Origin: Lotus japonicus
Taxonomy: Eukaryota; Streptophyta; Magnoliopsida; Fabales; Fabaceae
Assembly (NCBI RefSeq): GCF_012489685.1
Contig: NC_080041.1
Span: forward strand, 22,817,802 to 22,881,801
Direction of reading: 5' to 3'
DNA length: 64,000 bases
Shown here: one piece after another, positions 60,471 to 64,000 of the stretch
Layout of the letters: every line of letters starts with the position of its first letter
Numbering within the stretch: position 1 is the first letter of the stretch
Notes under the pieces: generated by a model
The model's input: the letters and a program-made list of their open reading frames with translations, nothing else
The model's database searches: none
Told to the model about the DNA's origin: nothing
Position numbers and translations under genes: made by a program

Positions 60471-63169
60471 TTACTGAGTGCCATAAGGCGATTGCTGGTA
60501 TGAAGCAAAAGGATGGAAAGATTGTAAAATCTGGCTCGCAGGGAATTGGGGAAACAAATTGAACCCACTAGGGAAACTCATTGGAGGGGCTTCAATATCA
60601 GGTTGAGGTTGCTCAATAGTTGGTGACACCATAGCTTGGGAACTTCCAGTGTTGCGTTTAACATCCTTTTGGGTTCTTCTATCTCCCACCTAAAATTCAC
60701 AGCCAAATATAAACCACCATAAACAACAATTTTACAACAGAACATGCCACTCAAATTTATACAACATAGTAAATATGACATATAACATGCCTTTCTTTTG
60801 GCTTTGATTGTACTCATTGAACTGGGCCCTCCATTATCTCCTCCTAATGATGGCACAGGCTGTATACAATTTAAAATATTAATGTCATACACATGGTAAT
60901 TGGCTGCAAAATAATCCAATCCAAAAATTATACAAACAACTTACAGTATCAGCAGTGTTATCACCATCAATTTCAACAGATGAATCTTCATCTTCTTCAG
61001 CATCTGCAAAACTTTCTCCAACTTCATTACCCTCAAATAATGTAGGACATGTCCTGATTGTGTGGCCACCCTTTCTGCAATTAGAGCATAGCCTTTTCGT
61101 CTTCTTATACTTCTTCTTCTTCTGTGGAGCGCCCTTGTTTTGACAACAGCTGGGTCACCAATGACAAATAAATTGGTTGCAGCAGAATTGGGATGACGAC
61201 ATTTCTGAAATTTCATGACAAGCTTGTATATGTCCTCCATAACATTTGAGAAATCAGAAGAGTCATCAGCACCATATTCACTCAGAAAGTTGCATGCAGC
61301 AGAAATTGCACCTCTACGCAACATTTTCATTCTATCAGTATCAACCTCCATAGCAGGGATAGATTGTAATGAATCAGCCTTTGCAGTCTTCAGCCACCTT
61401 TTAGAAACAAGACTAGCAGGGAATTCATTCATGTTCTCAGTTCTCATAGCACATATAATGTGAGAACAAGGTATGCCAACATATTCAGAAAACCCACAAT
61501 CACAATCAAACATGTTCTGATTCTTGTCATAAATGACCAAGAACTGAGTGTTTGGATGACGACAAATGCTAAACTTTATCATCACTGTGGTACCAATCTC
61601 TGATCGTTCAACAAGATTAAGGTTAAGTGCTCGTTGAATCATATGTCTCACTTCCCTAAACATATTCAATGTCAACAACTTTGCTGCTCCTTGTTCAATG
61701 TGACTCAAAGCAGTAATCAAGACAGGCTCACCATAACTTGACTTGAAATCAGAGGCTAACTCATTATGCCTATACTCCTCCACAGCTCTCTCAAAGTTAT
61801 AAATGAAATCAAGGATGCTATTTTTGCACTGCACATAGGGAGGTAGTCCTGATACCGGCAAAAAATTTCTCTCGCATAAACGCAGTTGCCCACATCTGCC
61901 TAGTTTCATACGTCTGTTTAATCCATTTTTCCTCACCAATACCATACTTTTCAATCACTTGTAGCCATTTAGTTTCAAAACGTTCTGGAGTGAAATTCCC
62001 ATAAATCAAAGTCTTAAATTCATTCAAGAAATCTGGAATCTTAATTTTCGCAAGACAGTTTTGCTGAATATGCCATCCACAAAGCCTATGAGTAGCATTA
62101 GGAAACACAACCTTTACTACTTCACGCATAGATTTGTCTCCATCAGTCACAACAGCTTTGGGTTGCTTTCCAAACATAGCTTCATCCAAGGCTTTCAGGA
62201 CCCATTTGTAAGTCTCAATGGTCTCATCACAAACCAAGGCACATGCAAAAATTGTAGTCTCCTTGTGATGATTGTAGCCAGAAAAGATAAAAACCGGTTT
62301 GTTGTACTTGTTCTTCTTGTAGGTGCTGTCAAAAACAATGACATCTCCAAACGCTTGGTAATCAAGGCGACTTGTTCCATCGCACCAAAACAAGTTTTCA
62401 AGATTTTCTTCACCTGATCTTGTGAATTTGAAAAAAACATGGGATCCTTCTCCCCCTTACGCTGCAAATAACTCAATGCACTGGCTGCATCTCCAGCACC
62501 TAAACTTATCCTTTTCTTCTTATCAACATGATTATATAAGTCCTTTTTCAAAAAGCCCACCGATTCATGCCCACCTTTCTGACCCATCAAAAGCCCCATT
62601 ATGTTGCAACTTCTCACCCCATACAGCTTTAGACTGTCTACTTGAGCCTTGTCACCATCAGTCAATCCCCTGAATGAGGGCATTAAATGAACGTGGGATG
62701 CAGGTGTCAACCCATGATTGTGTTCTAGTTCAAATAGCACAACCTTCCACTTGCTTGAGTCTGCATGAAAACGGACACGAAACTTTGCTGGGCAAGCAAC
62801 TCTGGTAATAGGCTTTGCTTCTTTGACTCGGCTAACCTTATTCAAATGCTTCTCATGTCTCTCACCTTCCCTATTACACACCAGTTGACGACTAATAATA
62901 TTACCCTTTCGATCACGACGGACATCATCTTTCCTTGCACCAAAACCTTTGAAATGGGCATAGTGTTGGTAAAATTCAACAGCATCCTTCTCAGAACAAA
63001 ACACCAGCTCCCTTATCTCATCAGCTGTCAAGTCAGGGATTAATTTGCAACGATCTGGATTAGAATTCTCATTATTGCCATCATCAGCCACAGCCTCAGA
63101 ATCATCATCCTCACTCATACCTCCATCATTAGACAAGTCAATAGAGAAATATTCATTCACATCTGCCAT
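60471..63169 (-). pseudogene. FAR1/MULE-family transposase with three frame lesions
   Basis: From ATG 63169 the product has in order: an acidic N-terminus; a FAR1-type zinc DNA-binding domain (ELVFCSEKDAVEFYQHYA to LFELEHNHGL); a MULE transposase core (VIVFDSTYKKNKYNKP, VVTDGDKSMREVV, THRLCGWH); a SWIM finger (CDCGFSEYVGIPCSH); and a CCHC knuckle (CSNCRKGGHTIRTC). The last coding parts are exons ending at 60945, 60859-60791 and 60689-60471, with a GC-AG donor after 60791. The frame shifts at the A run 62431-62437 (one base short), near 61831-61837 (a small deletion between TTSLC and YVQCKN) and near 61134 (one base short). MULE transposases cut at the terminal inverted repeats, and host FHY3/FAR1 regulators descend from them. 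The broken copy should be inactive unless the lesions are sequence errors. Confidence 0.88.
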
Positions 63170-63528
63170 GGCAGCAAACCTATGCAACGAAACCAATAAA
63201 TAAGTACAACACAAAGATTTTAAGTAAACAAAACCTGATTTTCGAAAACAACGAAATCAATTTTGTAAACCTTAAACGAAAAAAATTTCATTCCGATTTT
63301 TTAAACCCTAAACCCACCGATTCAAAAGCTTAAACCCAAAAGCACAATACCCAAAATGCGATTTAAACCCTAAACCCAGATTCAAAACCCACAAATATAA
63401 GAACCCCTGAATTTGAAATCAAACAACAGCAACGAATAATAGATGGGGATCCCTAATAGATTAGGAAAATGCGATTTTAGAACCAAAACAGACTAAACCC
63501 AGATTCAGAAACGGACTGTGCTATTTGA

Positions 63529-63655
63529 TGAAGAAGCTGGAACGTGAAGAAGCTCGAACGACAATGAAGAAGCTGGAACGTGAAGAAGCTGATGACGACA
63601 ATGGTCCTCGTGTGCGAAAAACGAACAATGAAGAAGCTGGAAGGTGAAAAAGCTG
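63529..63655. repeat. Degenerate 24-27-bp repeats near the right end
   Basis: GAAGAAGCTGGAACGTGAAG and close variants occur about four times upstream of the transposase start, in its probable 5' leader. Confidence 0.6.
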
Positions 63656-63949
63656 ATACTATTTAGGGTTCAAGGAAGAAGAAGAAGAAAATGGGTTGAA
63701 CTCAGAATACGAATAAGCTTGGTAAAAATTCTCAATGATGGTTAAAAGATAATATACAACTTTCAAACAATTGCTAAAAGGCCCCTCTGAAAATAAAATA
63801 TAAAACATTTTTGATTTTCTAAAAAACAATTCAAATTTGAACAGAAAAAAGAAAATTTGAAAATACTAATACACATGACAGCATATTATTTGCTAAAAGG
63901 GTTGGAGGCACCACACCCTTAAAAATAGGGGGGCACCACAGAATTTACC

Positions 63950-63958
63950 TTCAATCTT
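63950..63958. repeat. Right 9-bp target-site duplication of the large MULE
   Basis: TTCAATCTT, identical to 52657-52665. It follows the terminal ACC of the right inverted repeat. Confidence 0.92.
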
Positions 63959-64000
63959 TTGCTTTTGTAACAAATTAGTACTATAAAACATCAAAGAGTT

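Larger units (their letters stand above)
52666..63949. mobile_element. Gene-rich 11.3-kb Mutator-like element
   Basis: The left end reads GGTCCCTTCTGTGGTGCC and the right end, on the opposite strand, GGTAAATTCTGTGGTGCC. Weaker inverted similarity continues for about 100 bp on each side (GGTGCCTC repeats, GTATTA, TTTTCTTTTTTTCTG). Both sides carry the exact 9-bp duplication TTCAATCTT. This defines one inserted unit of 11,284 bp. It carries a B3-like gene and a GRF-finger gene (plus strand), an Ulp1-type protease gene and a FAR1/MULE transposase (minus strand), and a 100-bp tandem array. Accessory Ulp1-like genes are known in some plant MULEs (the Kaonashi group in Arabidopsis). I do not recall this particular four-gene set. 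The intact duplication suggests a fairly recent insertion. Confidence 0.93.

Noticed and set aside
62195..62417. Plus-strand 118-codon frame over the transposase
   Set aside because: Shadow of the minus-strand MULE domain; it has no domain of its own.

Overview
This is plant nuclear DNA, most likely from a legume (inferred from overall character; nothing here fixes the species). It is AT-rich, its genes have GT-AG introns and long spacers, and most of the window is transposon sequence. I reconstructed three ordinary host genes, one broken small secreted-peptide gene, and one very large DNA transposon that carries four genes of its own.

Host genes. (1) An SAC51-type bHLH regulator (CDS 10405-11547) has a long leader containing the conserved, spliced upstream ORF of that family (9768-9890 joined to 10012-10050). 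(2) A two-exon PHD-like zinc-finger protein lies at 28777-29580. (3) A two-exon tau-class glutathione S-transferase lies at 49838-51580. (4) At 47615-47887 a secreted cysteine-rich peptide frame is interrupted by one in-frame stop.

Transposons. The most striking object is an 11,284-bp Mutator-like element (MULE) at 52666-63949. It has matching terminal inverted repeats and an exact 9-bp target-site duplication (TTCAATCTT). Inside it are a two-domain B3-like gene and a GRF-zinc-finger membrane-protein gene on the plus strand, and an intact nine-exon Ulp1-type (C48) protease gene and a FAR1/MULE transposase with three frame lesions on the minus strand. A seven-copy 100-bp tandem array lies between the last two. 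Five smaller elements also carry 9-bp duplications: 3695-5088, 14788-16491 (a Pack-MULE with a piece of a GT47 exostosin gene), 21391-22423, 32813-32996 and 49215-49405. Other elements are two adjacent Helitrons (41091-45317 and 45424-47165), three nested Stowaway-type MITEs (33218-34035), further Stowaway, Tourist and hAT MITEs, decayed L1-type LINE pieces, and gypsy and copia debris.

Layout. 1-8.6 kb: spacer with a Tourist MITE, gypsy gag debris and a MULE. 8.8-11.9 kb: the bHLH gene. 12-28 kb: transposon graveyard, including the Pack-MULE, an 836-bp tandem duplication and LINE fragments. 28.5-29.8 kb: the PHD gene. 30-41 kb: MITE nests and retroelement remnants. 41-47.2 kb: the Helitrons. 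47.5-51.7 kb: the peptide remnant and the GST. 52.7-63.95 kb: the giant MULE, inserted about 1.1 kb downstream of the GST stop codon.

All splice models, target-site duplications and domain calls were read by eye. No database search or folding computation was run.
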